A stretch of DNA of 64,000 nt from Macrolepiota albuminosa (GCA_027475525.1 JAMWFC010000046.1:2914001-2978000); one strand, 5' to 3'; shown: positions 45,100 to 57,647, counted from the first letter of the stretch. Numbers and translations: made by a program. The notes: generated from the sequence alone by a model not told the origin.

Positions 45100-46934
45100 A
45101 TGACCGTTACGCTTAAGCTTGCAGATGCGCCGATCAACGCACAAACCAGGCGGGCTCTTGCAGATGTTTCTCTTTCTGTTGCAAAAAACAAAAGAATCGT
45201 CGTGATTACCGGAGCTGGGATCTCTTGTTCCTGTGGAATTCCCGTAGGCAATTGAGAAATTCCAACGTTAACTCAACATTACATACCTTACAGGACTTTC
45301 GCTCTTCGGATGGTCTCTACAATCTAGTCAAGCAGCAATACCCAGATGTTGTCCTAAAAGGGCGCGACCTATTTGACGCGTCTCTTTTCCGGGATGGGAC
45401 ATCTACGAGTGTCTTTTACACATTCATCTCAAAGCTCAAACAATCTATCGATGGCGCTACGCCTTCACCTACGCATCGCTTTATCAAGACTCTCGACACG
45501 AAAAAGAAGCTCCTTCGATCTTATACCCAGAACATTGACGGTTTGGAGGAACGTGTTGGCCTCATGGGAAGCTCAAGTTCGAGTGTAAAAACTGATGGAA
45601 AGGGGAAAACGAAGATACGAACCAAAGATGTGAGAAATGTGCAGCTGCACGGGGATATCCACAGCGTCCGGTGTACGTCCTGTTCTGCAGAATATCACTG
45701 CACGAGCGGCCATCTCGCTATGTTTCTACAAGGAATTGCTCCTGATTGTCCCGAATGCGCGTCGCGTCGTAAGTCTGTCTCATACTTGCATCTTGAGAGT
45801 AGTTAAAGAACCATTCTTAGTCGAAGCTCGCGTCGCCCGTTCCGCCCGAGCTATTCGTGTCGGTACCCTCCGACCTGCTATCGTTCTGTATGACGAAACT
45901 CACCCGCTCGGCGACGACATCGGTGCTATTCAATCTGCCGACGTAGCGCGCAAACCAGATTTATTGATAGTCATGGGCACATCTCTCAAGGTCCACGGAC
46001 TTCGAAGGATGGTCAAGGAATTTGCCAAGACTGTTCACGCTTACAAGTCCTCCGTTTCGTCAAACACGAAGCCGTGGCAAGGAAAGGTCATTTTTGTGAA
46101 CAAAACGCCGCCTGCAACCGAGTGGAATGATATTATCGATTATCATGTCGAGGGTGATACTGATAGCTGGGTTGAGAAGGTTATAGAAGACTGGAAGAAA
46201 ATGAGGCCTGCAGATTGGGAGGCGCAGCAGACCCTAGTATCAGTTGATGGGAACGTCAGTATGAGCGGAGGATTCAAGACTGTTAAAGATATTTCGACGC
46301 CGAAAGCTAAGGGCAAAGGCAAAGGCTAGTACTCGTTTTTGGCTCGTAATTACTGGCGGCTGACAAAACCTCAAACAGCGGCCAAGAAGTTCGACAATGA
46401 AGAAAATCTTCCTCCAGACTTTGCCGATATGGTTCTTAGCACGCCTGATGTGGTCGCTGGGCGTAAAAACAAGACTGCTGTATCGCCTCCAGACTTTGTT
46501 GACATGGTCCTCAGCACACCAGACGCCATTGCTACACGCAAAAAAAAAGCTGCTCCTGCTCCGTCCCTATCTCCAAGCAAAAGGGGACAAAGTAAATCTC
46601 ATTATAATGATCTCGAATCGAGCCCCTCAAAACGACGAGTGTTGCCTCTCAAGAACCAGTTAAGAGCAGATGAAAGGAAGGTGTTATTCACGGAGAGCAC
46701 AAACAATGGTATGATCGATGGGAGCGGAGGTATCTTCGATCTCTCGATAGAGGACGAAGTTGGAAAGGCAAAAACGCAGGGGACGAAACTGACGAAAAAG
46801 TCGACCCGAGGCGCGCCAGTTGGAAAGGCTTCCAACGGTGAAAGGCAAAAACGCAGGGGACGAAACTGACGAAAAAGTCGACCCGAGGCGCGCCAGTTGG
46901 AAAGGCTTCCAACGGTGCGAACTCGTACAACTAG
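45100..46934 (+). CDS. Sir2-family NAD-dependent deacetylase, HST3/HST4 type
   Basis: Class I sirtuin; in yeasts Hst3/Hst4 remove acetyl groups from histone H3 K56. Motifs in order: VVITGAGISCSCGIP, DFRSSDGLYN, GRDLFDASLFR, YTQNIDGLE, VQLHGDIHSVRC, two Cys pairs (CTSC, CPEC), RPAIVLYDETHP, VMGTSLKVHG. Introns at about 45244-45292 and 45770-45831. I prefer ATG 45100 (MTVTLKL) to the in-frame 45004, because homologues begin near there. A TAG at 46327 would end it, but a GC-AG intron (about 46326-46379) joins a C-terminal extension with two copies of a PPDFxDMVLSTPD repeat. That extension ends at 46934 once the 77-bp duplication at 46763-46916 is removed. Confidence 0.85.
46763..46916. repeat. 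77-bp direct duplication (assembly-type)
   Basis: Offset 77, in the last exon of the sirtuin. Confidence 0.9.
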
Positions 46935-47116
46935 GTCACGCGCATTGTGACACCTTGTGTGGACTACTCCGATGATACCAAGCGATAGGACAGATACCAG
47001 ATAAACTGCAAGGTGTTTGTACTATGTGTAAATTATATGTATGATATTGCTCGACAACAAGGAGGACCCAAGAAAAGTAGTACAAGAAAACAAAGTGAAT
47101 GCAAACCACGAAACCT

Positions 47117-47787
47117 CTAATCAGTGATGAGCTCAGAGACACTCCAATCTTCAAAACTGCCGTCTGGTAGGTAGCGTCGGATAACTAGGGGTATTTTGCG
47201 CTGGGAGAGTTCTTTAATGGCGATTTGGAGAGCATCTGTTTCTCCGTCTAGAGGGACAAGCACGGGGGCATTCATGCTACGATAAATTTTCGTTTGGATT
47301 TACTGAAACAACAGAGAAGAAAACAATACCTGATCTGTAGTGCTCTCGTCCCCAATATGCGAGCTCGCTCATATTTTGTTAGGTAGGGGGTAGTCACCCT
47401 AACTTTATTAGGTTGTCGTTCTCCCGTCAGACCTGCACCTGCTGCAGCGGATGTTTCTTCGGTGTTCATCTCCTGATCATGGTCGGCTCCATTGACTCCG
47501 TTTGGATGTGCACCATGGTCGCTCGCGACGCCATCCTCGCCGGCTGGTGCCTCTCCATCCTGAAGATCGTTCGCTAAAATATCATAGGCTTCATCCTGAG
47601 CGTTGTCCAGTATGACGTGAGATCGCCTCAGAAAAGGGCATGGGAGAAGAAGAAACTAACAAAGGCATCCTCAGCGAATCTAACGAACTTGAGATTGGGA
47701 CAGTAAGAACAATATCAAGGAAGCATACCCCGGTGCACCATAGTCGTAGTCATCTCCTGCGCCACCGCCATAGCCGTCGTCAGACAT
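47117..47787 (-). CDS. RPB6: RNA polymerases I, II and III common subunit RPB6 (RPABC2)
   Basis: Shared small subunit of the three nuclear RNA polymerases. ATG 47787 starts an acidic N-terminus ([17 protein letters not shown]). The conserved core is [20 protein letters not shown], then after an intron (about 47276-47325) [27 protein letters not shown] and [16 protein letters not shown], ending at TAG 47117-47119. At least one further intron splits the N-terminal acidic part. Core and end are complete. It is divergent from the RRM gene to its right. Confidence 0.95.
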
Positions 47788-48262
47788 GAGAGTGAGGGAA
47801 GAGAGAAGTCGGAGTTGGAAATTGACCAAAAAGGGTACCGGACTTGCTTGATTTGTTCAGTGACATATTGTCGACACAGATCTGGCTGGAGCGAAGATTC
47901 GGGACCGCAGACTACTGGAAGCGCTGGCTGTATACTTTCTGGGACGCAGGCTGTCCATGTCAGGAGCTGGCGATCTCTGCTGGGCAGATCTTTGTGTGTG
48001 ATAATCTGCCTCGGACATGGTGGGCTCATACGGGGCAGGCGCTGCTTCTTTTGGCATGACACAAAGCTAGCGAGGTGGAGAGGAGGTTGATCATCGCTCT
48101 TCGGGCCGGCTCGCGTCGGGCGTCGTGAAACGTGCTTCATGCCCGCCGTGTTCGTCTCCAATAAATATTTGTTTTTGTCCCGAAATATCCAGTTACGCCA
48201 GGTCTCCAGTTCCCTCCATCTTCTCTTTCTTCCCAACCACCACCACATCCTTCTACGCCACC
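47788..48262. promoter_or_regulatory. Divergent promoter region between RPB6 and the RRM gene
   Basis: 475 bp with short frames on both strands but none conserved in appearance. It must hold both promoters. The right end, GCCACCATG, is a strong start context for the next gene. Confidence 0.45.
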
Positions 48263-51200
48263 ATGCCCTCCAAGCCCTCCCTCCGCATGCGCACCTGGGG
48301 CACTCGTTTCGATACCCTCCCCACCTCCCCACCCCTTTCCCCTTCTGCTCCAGAACCTGTAGCTCCTGCAGATGCGCCAGAGCCACCCGCCACCGACTCT
48401 ACCCCAAAAAGTAAGGATGAAAAGATGCCCCACGACGCCAGTGTCTTTGTCGGAAGGTAGTTCGACACCTTTCTGGTGTCCTTGCTCAATCGACTGATCC
48501 TCTTCAGTCTTCCATCTAACATCGATCAGCAGGAGCTTACTAGACTCCTCTCTGAGCATCTTTCCGAACATACCGAGGTGAAAAACATCAAGGTTGTTCG
48601 TGACTCCAAAGGTGGCGTTTGCGCCTTTGTTCAATGCGAGGTTAGTTTGCTTTTTTAGTCTTCAGTAACGTTCTCTTACGCCGGCACAAAACAGGATGCA
48701 GCATCGGCCGCTTCGCTGATCAACACACTCCATTCTAATGTCCCAAAACAGTTTCTAGGGCGTGCTCTGCGTTACGAACCTGCGAGGGCGTTCAGAACTC
48801 TCTTGATTTCTTACCGGTTTATTTTTAATCCTTTTTTTTCTATTCATCTTTTGTTTATGGTGTTTCGATCTAGTACTCCTATGCAACAAATTCCAGCCAA
48901 TAATCTGGATGCCAACTCCAAACCACAAGTCGTTGAATTAAACCTTCCAACCGCCATGAGAATTTGGCAGCCCAGGGATTCAAAGTAAGACAATCTGCGT
49001 TCGACGCTTTTCTCAATCTGAAATCTGCCGAGATTCTATTCGCTTTTGTACAACAACCAGGCAGTCGATGCCGAGAATCATGCTCGTAATGATCTTGCCG
49101 CTGCCTCTGATAAGCCCAGCCTATTCCTTCAGCCGGTTTTGTTTGATGCTGAGGTACGTTTGTGAACCATCTCAATGAGCAACTTTAAGGACATACTTTG
49201 AAGACCATAAATACTATCGCTTCTTATTTTGGTCCCTTGGAGAATATCAGACGTCTACAGCTGACTAAGAACGTCACTGGTCGGTCTTCCAACCAAATTT
49301 CATCTTCGCGAATCCTGACGCAACGTAGACCCCGGACCCAACGACGTCATCGAGGATTGGAAGCTTCACCCCACCCCACATGACGCGCCTCGTTCCGCGA
49401 AGATGGACACAGACTGTTGGGAAATTAAATGGGAGCATCGTGATGATTGTGTCAGCGCTCTTATGGTAATCCATGATCTTCGACATAAGGATGCTTCGCC
49501 GCTCAATTTTTCATTAGACCCTTCGACGCGTCCCTCATCTTACAGTAACATGGGCTCATCAGCCTCCTCCATCTGCTTCAGAGAACCGTTCCCCTTGTAT
49601 GTCCCTTCACAATTTCGCTCAGTATCCGCTCCACGTACGGGATCAACTGCAGCGAGCGCGAGGGCGCCCCACCTGTTTGACAGACTCATTTGCCTTTTCG
49701 CGTCCTCTGATAAAAGCCAGTGAGCTCTCAAAGTCGGCATCCGAACGGGGGACAACCAGTGACACAGGCAGTGAGATTGATGTGGCGTATCCCGATGATT
49801 CGCTTGCTAACGTCGCACCGGTTCGGTGGTCTGACATGGATTTTCCGCCTCTTGGGAACACGAAGCGCTTGCTCAAGGCTGGCTCTGGTGTCTGGAACAG
49901 TCGTCAGCCAGACAGTGGACGTAATCGGTATGTTCTTCCAGGATTACCGCCCGGAGACAACATTGTTCAATCCAATTCCCTCAAGGTCTGCATCCTTGAC
50001 GCTTTCCCAGAAGGACACAGGACTCTACGCGATGTCTTGTCTCGACCTTCAAGACGAAAAAGAGAATCAAGGTCGAGGCCAGGAAATGGATACCCCGTCC
50101 ACTCCTAGTCTAGGACGGTCTCCTCTCACCCCTAGAACACCTGGTTTTCCTCTCACTCCGACAACGACTTTTAGTGCTCTACAAAATATGTCTTTGAAGG
50201 AAAATGAAAGTAAAGTTAATGGGTATCCTGGCGACACTGCTGGCCGCGAGCGTGATATTGATCCGACGACCTTGTTCGTCGGAGGACTGGAAACCTTTGG
50301 GCCAGGTGCATGGGATGAAGAGAAAGTCACAAAATTTTTTGCGCGTTTTGGGGGGTTGGAGGAAGTCAAGATCGTTCGACCTCGTGGGTTCTACTTTGTC
50401 CTATGACATATCCTAATTATTTGACCTTCCACATGTTCCAGTCAACTCTCATGCAGCCTTTGCATTTGTCAAGTTCAATAATACCGAAGCTCCTGCCCGT
50501 GCCGTCTTCGAAGAAGTGCGTCATATCTATGCTAGATAACGTCTTTCAGTCCTCTAATAGAATCAATTCTCCAGCACAACCGCATATACGAAGGTCGCGC
50601 AATGCGAGTCCAGCTGCGAGACTGCAACCCGAACCGAAATTCTTGGCGACACAACCGAGCGCGCGGATATTTGCAACAACAAAAATTAGGCCCGCACCAC
50701 CGTGCCCAAGAAGATCAACCTAATATGACGAGCTCGCAGGACAGTCGTCTTCAAGACGGTCAAAACCAAGCACCTCAATCCTCCCAAGAGGACAAAACTG
50801 TTGCTGAAGCAGAGTTTTCCGAGACGGAGCCTCCCGTATACACAGAGGTAGCCTCTTCCAAAGCTTCTGTAGAAGCTACGGAAGACGACGAGGTTGCAGT
50901 CGTTTCTTCAAATGAGGCTACTGTATCGTCTTCAAGCTCAAGCACGCCATTCACAAGTATTAGTACACAGCCTTCTGAGAACTATCGAGAATGGTACGAC
51001 GAGTCGCTGTCTACCACTCCTTCCCTGTCAACGTCGATCAATTCCTCAGCATCTATGCCCGCTTCTACCCCAGCAATGTCGTATCCAGTTCCTGGCACAT
51101 ATTTCACTCCAACGCCCTGGATCCAACATTACGGGCAACCAATGCAATTCCACATGCCTTACGTAGGTTTCCCTGGCTATCCTTTTCCTAATCAATCCCA

Positions 51201-52007
51201 GATGCCTCCGCCGTTCCAGCGACCTCCCGGTTCAGATGGTAACACTGCAGCGGTACCTGGCGCCTGGTCACCCATGGGAATGTATGGAGTATGCGTCTAG
51301 ATCCACTTTACGTTCGCTCATTTGCTGACGTTGTATAGTCCTTTATTCCATACCAGGCTCCTCCACCAAGGACTCCGACGGTAGATCCGACCCCATCTCA
51401 GCCAAATTTGAATAGCAAGGCGCCACTTTATCCTACCGGCTTCATTCAGAACGAGCAAGGGACACTCATCGCTGTTTACCAACCCGAGGCACTCGATCAA
51501 TACATGGCAGGTGCTCCGACAGCGCCACCACCGCAATATCCGGCTCAGAATCTGCCCAATTGGATTCCGTATCCTCACCCTGCTGGGTATCCAGCTTCAG
51601 GTCCACCCCCGACCACGATGATGCCTTCCCGCCAACCAGTCAGTAACATGGCTTGGATCCCCAATCAAGGCTTTTCGTCCCAGCAGCAAGCTCACTCCAC
51701 TCCACCTGCACAGCAGACGCCCCATCTCACCAGCCCAAATAATGGGTTGCGTGGAGGGTACCCTGAAAGCGGAGGGCAGTCAGGCGGTCCTCCCTTCAGA
51801 CGCCATCCTGGACGTAGAGATCAAGGGGGCCCTCAAATCAATCATACAAGAAATTCTCAGCCGCGCTCCTTCCACAATCGCAATGCTAGAGGAAATATAC
51901 ATATGAACAACGGATATCATGGCGGCGGCGATACTCAGTCTGGCCTCCGTAATTCCCACCTCGCCGGGACCGAGTGGAGCCCTTGGGGAGCTACTGCTTC
52001 CCGTTGA
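48263..52007 (+). CDS. RNA-binding protein with three RRM domains
   Basis: ATG 48263 in a GCCACC context. The first RRM (ASVFVG then SLPSNIDQQELTRLL, VVRDSKGGVCAFVQCE) spans exons split at 48458 and 48640. A second RRM-like part follows (VLFDAE, ASYFGPLENIRRLQ). After a Ser/Thr/Pro-rich linker comes a third (TTLFVGGLETFGPGAW, VTKFFARFGGLEEVKIVR, then NSHAAFAFVKFNNTEAPARA across an intron). The long C-terminus is Pro/Gln/Gly-rich (PPFQRPPGSDG, RRHPGRRDQGG) and ends at TGA 52007. Many short introns. Fungal proteins of this shape are cytoplasmic mRNA-binding factors; the exact orthologue is not clear to me. Confidence 0.8.
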
Positions 52008-52449
52008 TTAATTCTTAGCGATATCCTTTCACAACGGACGTCTACTTTAACCTTCCATATCATTTTCTGAACATTTCAATCATTCCACTATAATCATAAA
52101 AATCAGCCATGAAACTATTCCATCTTTCGCGTTTTCATGTTAGGTTATTTCACCGGAGTACAACCTGCGTCTTCCGCCGCCTTGCATTGAGCACCCCCTG
52201 TCGTACCCTATCCCTCGTTCACCCTATTTCATTCGCTGTCAACAACAGACTGTCATTTTCTCCCTCTTTGTTTTCAAATCTTCCGTTCTCGCTCGCTTTC
52301 TGCCTATTTTTTTTCTTAACACAAGAGGTCAGATTCACCTGAACTTTTGTTACTTTTTTTCCCTACGTATCCAGGCACATGTCCATCTGACGTCTAGAGT
52401 TCTCTACCATTGTCCACGTACTAGTAGTCAGAATGCTATGGGTATCATT
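52008..52449. other. Convergent 3' intergenic region
   Basis: 442 bp between the ends of the RRM gene (+) and the lipase (-). Only short frames; no gene seen. It must contain both 3' ends. Confidence 0.5.
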
Positions 52450-54125
52450 TTATAATACAACGTTTTCAGAGTACATATCATCAATGGTCTGGAGCCACCG
52501 TCCCATACGTTCCCAAAACACTTTCTGCTGCGGTGTTCCCCTCCACCATGGAACAAAGGATATGTGAGTCGCCTCTTCTCTCTGACTAACATACCAAACG
52601 CCCGCTTCCGGCTTCTCTTGATATTCTCCTGACTTCTCGTGTACACATCTGGTCAGGCTGGTAACAATTTCAGCTCATGGTCGAAACTACAAGAGTAGAG
52701 ACATACGTGCAAGGTAAAGGGTGCCATTGCGAAAACACGGGTACTACACCATCGTTCGCTCGATATTGCATGTTTATTTCTTCAGAGATATCTAAGCCTT
52801 CCTCGGATCTAGTCAAAGACCATGACGACGTGGAAGGTTGGTCAATGAACGATGGAGCAGGTTTTAGTGAGGTAAAATCAAAAGTTGTCATAGCCCAAGA
52901 TGTGAGGTATAGGGGTATTGTGCAAACCGACAGCACGGTTACGGAACTGAAGTCAAGCATAAGTCTTGATGTCTGCTAAATTTTCAAAGCCGTTGAAATG
53001 TTGTAAAAAAAAATAGCTTACCATGCTGGCAACATGACTTCGGTAATAAGTTCTAGGATGAACACATCCTTCGGCGTTAGACTCCCTCTCATCGGCAGCT
53101 TCGAAAGTCACATCGAATGGTGTGGCGTCGCGGCTCTCTGCCCAATCACTACTCCACAGATGCCGAAGCCAGTCAACAAAAGGCAACTCTTTGTAAGATA
53201 AGGACCGGGATTCCGCGTGAAGGTCTAGTATCCGAGGCAAGAAGGGTGAGAAATACGTCACGAGGTGGACGCATTTTGCGATGAATGAGCCAACTGAGAA
53301 AGGTCGCACTGCTGGGGCTGCATCCGTCCGTTCCCCAAGGGTATACACAAGTTGTGTTCCCCTAAATGGAGACGAGACTGCATTGGTATTGTGTCATTGA
53401 TATTCACTCACCTATCAAAACGGGCATTGTAAACTTACTTGTATAAACCGACAAAACCATGTCAGGGTGATCATCTGGTGTGAAATATTTTCTATTCAAC
53501 AAAAATTGAAGCTTAAGGATTGTGGGTCCTCCCTACGAAAGCAGAAAGAGAAACAATGAGTTGAAGAGGGAACTGAAGAAGGAAGACTCACAATAGAATG
53601 TCCAAGGAAGTGTAACGGATGTTGACGAGACCACTGAGGGTATAGGGCCGTAGTATTGGTACGCCCATGCCGCGAATGACTGTGTATTCTACTGTGTTCT
53701 TTCCCGTAGTCCACAGTACCTCCACGTATTGCATAGTATAGCTCGCATGCTCGGTCATGTAGAGAACTGACAGGTCCAATGCTAAACTTATGAGTGAAAG
53801 GATACATACGACGATGACTATGTGCAAACCTCGCAAAAAAGACCCTGCGAGGATTACCACCTTGATTGAGAAAACGTTGGAAATCACCCCACAAGGCAGT
53901 GCCTGCGCCACCTAGAAAGCCATCGACAATGATCAAGGGGACAGATCTAGACTGACACCGAAGATGCGTCCTTTGCTTGTCATCAGGCATAAGGGGGAAG
54001 AAAGGAAGCTGGGTTGTCAACATGCCATACGTCACCAACGAGAACCTGATCATTGGCCACGATCGATGACTGCCATTTGATTCCGTAAGTCTACAGAGCA
54101 CGTCATCTGGACTAAGACTGGTCAT
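52450..54125 (-). CDS. Lipase, alpha/beta hydrolase of the staphylococcal/Geobacillus type
   Basis: Starts near ATG 54125. PLIIVDGFLGGAGTALWGDF is the N-terminal strand-loop; SIGPVSSLHDRACELYYAI and GGTVDYG are hallmarks of bacterial lipase family I.5. The nucleophile elbow is GHSI/GG, split by an intron (about 53535-53595), followed by PTILKLQFLLN and SPFRGTQ-like sequence. Downstream: LWSSDWAESRDATPFDV, NDGVVPVFSQWHPLP (with the acidic and His region), and a last exon ending at 52450-52452. It would hydrolyse acylglycerol esters. I see no clear signal peptide in the first exon, which may be misplaced. About five introns. Confidence 0.8.
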
Positions 54126-54202
54126 CGAAAGACAATGAAAGAGCAGGAATGGTATTTAGAAGCCAGACAAAATCGATAAGATACATATACGGTACAACGG
54201 TC

Positions 54203-55519
54203 ATCTCTGCTCTGGCCGAGGTTCTATTCGTCGAAATCAGCGTTACAACGACGAAAAGTGAGGGGTGACTACACTCACGACTCCACTGTACGCTCAAAAT
54301 CAAATTATCATACCCCATACCGTGGACCTTATCCATCGCCTTTTGTGCCGCTGCCCGATCGTCGAAACTGACAAAGGCAAAGCCCTTTCCTGCACCAGTT
54401 TCGCGATCGCGACCAATGAACACTCTCGTGCCCGATCGTCGAAACTGACAAAGGCAAAGCCCTTTCCTGCACCAGTTTCGCGATCGCGACCAATGAACAC
54501 TCTCGTACACGTCCGAACGGCCGAACAAATCTCGAGGTCCTGTTCATGCGTATCCTCTGAGATATTAGTGACACGGAGGGTGGGAAGTTCTTCACGGGTA
54601 CTGCCAGCACCAGCAGTGCGCGCACCACCAGGCCCACGCATCGATGGTGGAACATACTTTCCACCCGATGATGCAGCTGGAGCTGCAGGCTCGTGTGTGT
54701 CATCGTCGCCACCAGTTTCTAAGATCAATGTCAGCCAAAAATCCATATAATCGTGGGACGAACACTTGCCGGTATTCTCCAATCCAGCAAGGGTGTCCTT
54801 GTAAGGACATTTGGCGGTGAAATGTTCGCCCTTGCACAATCGACAGACGACTTTGCCCGCACCAGCTCTGGTGAGTTGGGCTTTGACGTTCTCTTCAGGC
54901 GCAGGTTCACTTTCACCTGCCTAGAAATCGGTCGAGAATTGTACGCGGTACAAAAATCGTTCTAAGAAACATACCTTGTTGCCTGCACTTAATTTTAAGG
55001 ATACGTTCTCGCCCACCGTCGTTGTAGCACGATCCGGACCAGGCTTGTTGCCTCTTTCCGCACCAAACTTTGCCCACTTCTGTCGCTCCGCTACGGCATG
55101 TTCGACAATCGATTTTTGAAGCGTGCGCTTGATTCGACGTGTAATCTACAAACAAATGAGCCTCCACAAAAGTGACAACCTGATCTGCAGCACGAACCTT
55201 GACTTTCTTCCCCTCGTCATTTATTGTGTACTCGATAACTGTTCGAATACCATTTTCATCGACGAAATCTTCGTTTTTGGCGTCTGTGTATCGGGTTATG
55301 ACAATTTAAGCTTGAGGGCGTTCGACCAAGACTAACCAAGTTCATCAACATCGTCTGCCCACGAGTATCGGGTTATGACAATTTAAGCTTGAGGGCGTTC
55401 GACCAAGACTAACCAAGTTCATCAACATCGTCTGCCCACGAGTTTTCGGCGTTCTGACCATGCGCATAAGATACGCTTTACATATAGTCAAGTTTGAGAG
55501 CTACGTACGTTGAGGCCAT
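54203..55519 (-). CDS. TIF35: Translation initiation factor eIF3 subunit g
   Basis: eIF3g helps scanning and binds eIF4B and the 40S subunit. Exon 1 is short (MASTY, ATG 55519), then NAENSWADDVDEL, DAKNEDFVDENGIRTVIEY, ERQKWAKFG, the zinc-finger segment CKGEHFTAKCPYKDT, GGKYVPPSMRGPGG, and a C-terminal RRM (TLRVTNISED, TRVFIGRDRETGAGKGFAFV, AMDKVHGMGYDNL, SVQWSRE). A last intron leads to PRPEQR and TGA 54203-54205. Two 77-bp duplications hit it: one in an intron (55289) and one inside the RRM (54352) that creates a false frameshift. Confidence 0.93.
54352..54505. repeat. 77-bp direct duplication (assembly-type)
   Basis: Offset 77, in the eIF3g RRM; cannot be real in an essential gene. Confidence 0.93.
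55289..55442. repeat. 77-bp direct duplication (assembly-type)
   Basis: Offset 77, in an eIF3g intron and its flanking exon. Confidence 0.9.
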
Positions 55520-56098
55520 CAGGTCAATAATATTTTTTCTTCGGGTGATGTCGAGCTACGTCAAGAAGGTTTTTTGCGGTAGCTTTGGTATTATTTGACG
55601 GAGCACTTCGAGTCAAACAACACAACTGATGACGACAGGCATCTCGTAGCTTTTGTGTTTATCGGTATGATATACAAAGAATGTACAAGACACGACATAG
55701 CAATGGACAAAAATCAAAGGAATATACAGCGAGGCAAAGTACGTATCGTGAAGTGTACGTCATAGACATTTTTGGCGGACCGCAGTAGTGGGTGACTCCA
55801 TCGGTAAGGTGCTAAGAAAGGTTGGCATGATGCTTCGAATCATGCTCAGTCACAGGTCATGCAAGAACAAAAGGATTGCTCACGGCATGATCTCGTGTCA
55901 CAGACAAGCATAATCATGTAGGCATTCTCTGGTGTCCAGGAAAACAATTACGGGAGATAGGTAGAGTTAACGTTCACAGGCATGAACACGTCCGTACACA
56001 CATTTACATCTGCGCAACTCGTTATCAGCAAGACAAGAAAGCAGATCAAGAAGCGACAATAAACACACCATTGTTGAGGCACATGCCATCATTGGAGG
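55520..56098. other. Intergenic region upstream of eIF3g
   Basis: 579 bp without a supported gene. It should contain the eIF3g promoter and the 3' end of the next minus-strand gene. Confidence 0.5.
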
Positions 56099-57647
56099 TC
56101 ATCGATTGTCACCAGTCAGCCAAGATAGTTGAACACTCCCAACTCCGACAATATACACTCTGGCACGTAGTCGGCAGACCTGTATGAGATAACTCAACCC
56201 GAGGACGTAAGGCAACTCAAATCAACCCTTACAGTGTCTGCCACTTCTGCAAGGCGAAAATGAACGTGCAGGTCACCGTTTGGCATTCGTACAATCTGAC
56301 TGACTTCACCAAAGCTCTAAAAATTGTATGAAGAACTTTTGGTATGCTTGGACAACTTTCAGACCACAAGACTCACCTCGCACCACTGCTTGACGCCCTC
56401 AAACTTACGAAACTCATTTGGACCGATACCCCGGACCACTAGCTTCTTTTTCTTCTTGTGACGGGCACCAAATGCTGCAAGGCTGACACGAGGCAGAGTT
56501 GCTCCAGAAGAATAAGCTACATGAGGCTGGGTGGGGCCAGGCTGGTTAACATGTGGTATGAGGGTGTGATGCATGTCTTCGTCTTCGTCTTCGTCTTCGT
56601 CCTTTGGAAGACCAACGCTTGAATTCACCAATTTTGAGGTAAGCTTCTGAGCAAGTGGTATTCGTGTTGACTGTGAACATCGAGTGGTGGTATTTACATC
56701 GTCAAAAGGGACTGTGAGTTTGGTGTGGTGACCGTCAGAAGATCCTGTTTTCTTTAATGAAAGAGAACCAGACGAGAAAATCGCTGATGCAGAAGCAAAG
56801 ACTCCTCCGCTAGATCTGGTCCTGAAGCGGATCGAGTCGATGAAATTAAATCTCGACGGCGTCATTGGAAGATCACTTTCAGTCGTCGGAGTCCCAGATG
56901 TATATGTATCGCCAGATGAAATACTGGGACGTGACGGCGTGTACGCTGTGTCAGATGGTACCGAGGCTTGGGAGGCAGATGCTGAGGCAAAGTGACCAAG
57001 TATACTAGGCCGATTTTTGGCCGTGGTAGAGGTGATATCAGTAGGTACATCACTGTTTTCAGAAACAGAATAGACAAAGCCGCCGAGACTGCGGGATCTA
57101 TTGTGTTGATGATGTGTACTTCTACCCTTGACCACGTTTGAATCCATGCTGTGTCGGGGAAGAAAAGAAAGTTTGGAACGCGGTGAGCCAGGGCCATCTG
57201 AAAGGCATGGGGGCACGGGAGAGGCTGAACGGAAAGGATTGAAGCCGCAGAAGGAGCCAGGGTTGTGAAGCTTTGGCGTGGGCTTCAAACGTGTCGTGGA
57301 GGGCGTGGAAAAAATCTGAAAGAAATTAGATGAATGAATGGAAGGAACCGAACAAGGCAATGCACCTCTGGGGCGTGAGGTGTTGTAGGAATATCGTCGT
57401 CGTCAACAATGTCATAATTGTCCAGAGTCACAATGTCCGTTTTTGAAGGATTTGGAACGCCTAAAGCTGCAGGGTACGCAAAATAGGCTTTGTTCTGATG
57501 AGGAGTGGATGGAGAACCTTCAGAAGGCTTTTGCTGCTCTTGGATCCACTTGTCGAGCAGACTTGAACGTCTTCGACGGGGTTGAAGAAAAATGGGGCGG
57601 GCGTTAAAGGGGTCTTCCTCTGGAGTCGTATATGGGATGTCGTTCAT
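56099..57647 (-). CDS. Conserved protein of unknown function with an RRM-like C-terminus
   Basis: ATG 57647 gives MNDIPYTTPEEDPFNARP, then a short basic segment and, after an intron near 57315-57365, a long Ser/Thr/Pro-rich disordered region. It contains a run of Glu-Asp repeats from a TCTTCG microsatellite (about 56576-56600) and a Lys run (HKKKKK). The end, split by two introns, reads LVVRGIGPNEFRKFEGVKQW, SFGEVSQIVRMPNGDLHVHF and GVGSVQLSWLTG, with the spacing of an RRM fold. Stop at 56099-56101. A nucleic-acid-binding role is inference. Confidence 0.65.

Noticed and set aside
47815..48090. Plus-strand frame between RPB6 and the RRM gene
   Set aside because: Sits in a divergent promoter; no recognisable motif.
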